Origin: Enterovibrio nigricans DSM 22720
Lineage (GTDB): Bacteria > Pseudomonadota > Gammaproteobacteria > Enterobacterales > Vibrionaceae
Length of the DNA stretch: 56,612 nt
Direction of reading: 5' to 3'
Assembly (NCBI RefSeq): GCF_900167155.1
Contig: NZ_FUXU01000025.1
Span: 1-56,612, forward strand
In this document: in pieces, positions 55,921 through 56,612 of the stretch
How the letters are laid out: each line of letters begins with the position of its first letter
How positions within the stretch are numbered: position 1 is the first letter of the stretch
The notes under the pieces: model-generated
Told to the model about the DNA's origin: nothing
What the model saw: only the letters and a program-made list of their open reading frames with translations
The model's database searches: none
Program-made: the position numbers and the translations under genes

Positions 55921-56061
55921 ATGAAGACACAAAAGCATAACGCCAAAGAACTTGAATACGCCAAGCTCTATTGCCGTAGAGCCTACTTTAAAGGCGTAAA
56001 AGTGGCTGCGCTTTACGCGGAAGCTCGACGTTGCTTCTCCATGAGACAGTGCGCATCATGA
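55921..56061 (+). CDS. Small phage protein (46 aa)
   Basis: A short basic protein (MKTQKHNAKELEYAKLYCRR and RRCFSMRQCAS) behind the duplicated AAGGAAATTCGC leader; the ATGA overlap with the next gene at 56058 shows coupling. Not recognised. Confidence 0.6.
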   Translation: MKTQKHNAKELEYAKLYCRRAYFKGVKVAALYAEARRCFSMRQCAS

Positions 56062-56612
56062 GCCAAGCCCTGCACCACGCTAGCCCCCTTCATAGCCTGT
56101 CACTGGCGCAGTACGTCACTCACCTTTGTGACGGTCTGCCCCGCGTGGTACTTAATGATGTCCGCTTTAAGTTGCGCTGTCGCACTGCCCGAGACGGCGC
56201 AGACGACCGCGCCTTGTCCCTCTTTGCACAAGATTCTGTGGAAAAGGCCAAAGACGTGACGGAGCATATCGTCAGGGCGTTCCCGTTCGCCGCCACTGAC
56301 CACACCCAAAAAGGGCAAGTGTTCTTGTCACATGACGTGCTAATGAATGAGGCCGCTTGTGACAATCTGGCGCACCGACTCTCTAGCCTCTTTGTTGACA
56401 TCATCCAAACCCTGCATTGGGATGCTGACGCAGATAACGCCTATTTCGCCAACCTTCTGACCGCCTATGAGCGTATCAGTGGCTTGTTGAAAGAATGTTT
56501 TATTGACCCGCCAGAGCTGGATTTTTCCGGTGTAGGGGAAAAATACACACAAGAGGATGCCGAGGCCATGCTCGAAGCCATATTGCAACGTTGCTGTGAG
56601 CCTGACTGGATA
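56058..56612 (+). CDS. Phage protein, partial (runs off the window)
   Basis: At least 185 codons, open to the right edge; starts MSQALHHASPLHSLSLAQYV. Acidic with helical segments (VLMNEAACDNLAHRLSSLFV). In P2-like phages the replication initiator follows at this place, but I see no HUH or other endonuclease motif in the visible part, so the function is left open. Confidence 0.7.
   Translation, partial: MSQALHHASPLHSLSLAQYVTHLCDGLPRVVLNDVRFKLRCRTARDGADDRALSLFAQDSVEKAKDVTEHIVRAFPFAATDHTQKGQVFLSHDVLMNEAACDNLAHRLSSLFVDIIQTLHWDADADNAYFANLLTAYERISGLLKECFIDPPELDFSGVGEKYTQEDAEAMLEAILQRCCEPDWI

Noticed and set aside
1-56612. CRISPR array
   Set aside because: No series of regularly spaced identical repeats with unique spacers; the only tandem repeats are the napF 18-mers and one 18-bp duplication.

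Overview
The window looks like chromosomal DNA of a marine gamma-proteobacterium of the Vibrionaceae. This is inferred from close resemblance to enteric/Vibrio genes (narQP, napFDAGHBC, cheV, tcyP, a yciU homologue, ribA, POT and EmrD transporters), from a GEMM-I riboswitch and from a LapA/Bap-type giant adhesin. Genus level (Enterovibrio, Grimontia, Photobacterium or Vibrio) cannot be settled by eye. Everything was read from sequence without database searches.

Layout. 0.7-7.6 kb: a 30-codon membrane peptide, a patatin lipase, a hexapeptide acetyltransferase, ribA, an exported protein of unknown function, an emrD-type drug-efflux gene broken by one in-frame TAA, and a POT peptide transporter. 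7.9-10.8 kb: a dyad, a well-matching GEMM-I (cyclic di-GMP class I) riboswitch and an 869-aa RTX protein with three copies of an unrecognised ~145-aa domain set between calcium-binding RTX blocks. 10.9-19.5 kb: nitrate-sensing narQP, divergent from a complete periplasmic nitrate reductase operon napFDAGHBC. The space between them carries FNR-like and NarP-like sites, and napF has a three-copy 18-bp in-frame repeat. 19.5-26.5 kb: mixed housekeeping genes (YciU-like protein, degenerate nucleotidyltransferase, YjiH-type transporter, orphan VasI-like protein, alpha/beta hydrolase, CRY-DASH photolyase, TfoX-N-like protein).

26.5-39.2 kb: an adhesin secretion locus. A TolC-like outer-membrane protein and an OmpA/TSP3 lipoprotein overlap by 4 bp on the minus strand. 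Divergent from them is a ~3,415-codon retention-module adhesin. It carries a Pro-Ala-Ala-Gly site of the kind cut by LapG, at least eight T1SS-143-like repeats and two RTX/T1SS C-terminal blocks, but it is interrupted by two nonsense codons and two single-base frameshifts. No ABC/HlyD partner genes are in the window. 39.3-51.5 kb: cheV, a TAXI-TRAP transporter, small zinc-ribbon and membrane proteins, an aldehyde dehydrogenase, a cystine transporter plus CoA-disulfide-reductase-like pair, and a coiled-coil lipoprotein.

51.5-56.6 kb: accessory DNA. Small proteins and a decayed IS4-family transposase butt against a 3' tRNA fragment (Trp-like anticodon CCA to CCA end), which I read as an integration site. 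Then comes the early region of a P2-like prophage: integrase, CI-like repressor, a palindromic operator pair, Cox-like protein and small early genes running off the right edge.

Biological theme: several genes concern anaerobic respiration and the biofilm switch. Cyclic di-GMP is predicted to act on the RTX gene through the riboswitch, and in intact relatives on the giant adhesin through LapD/LapG. The adhesin lesions suggest that second arm is decaying or phase-silenced here, unless they are sequencing errors.
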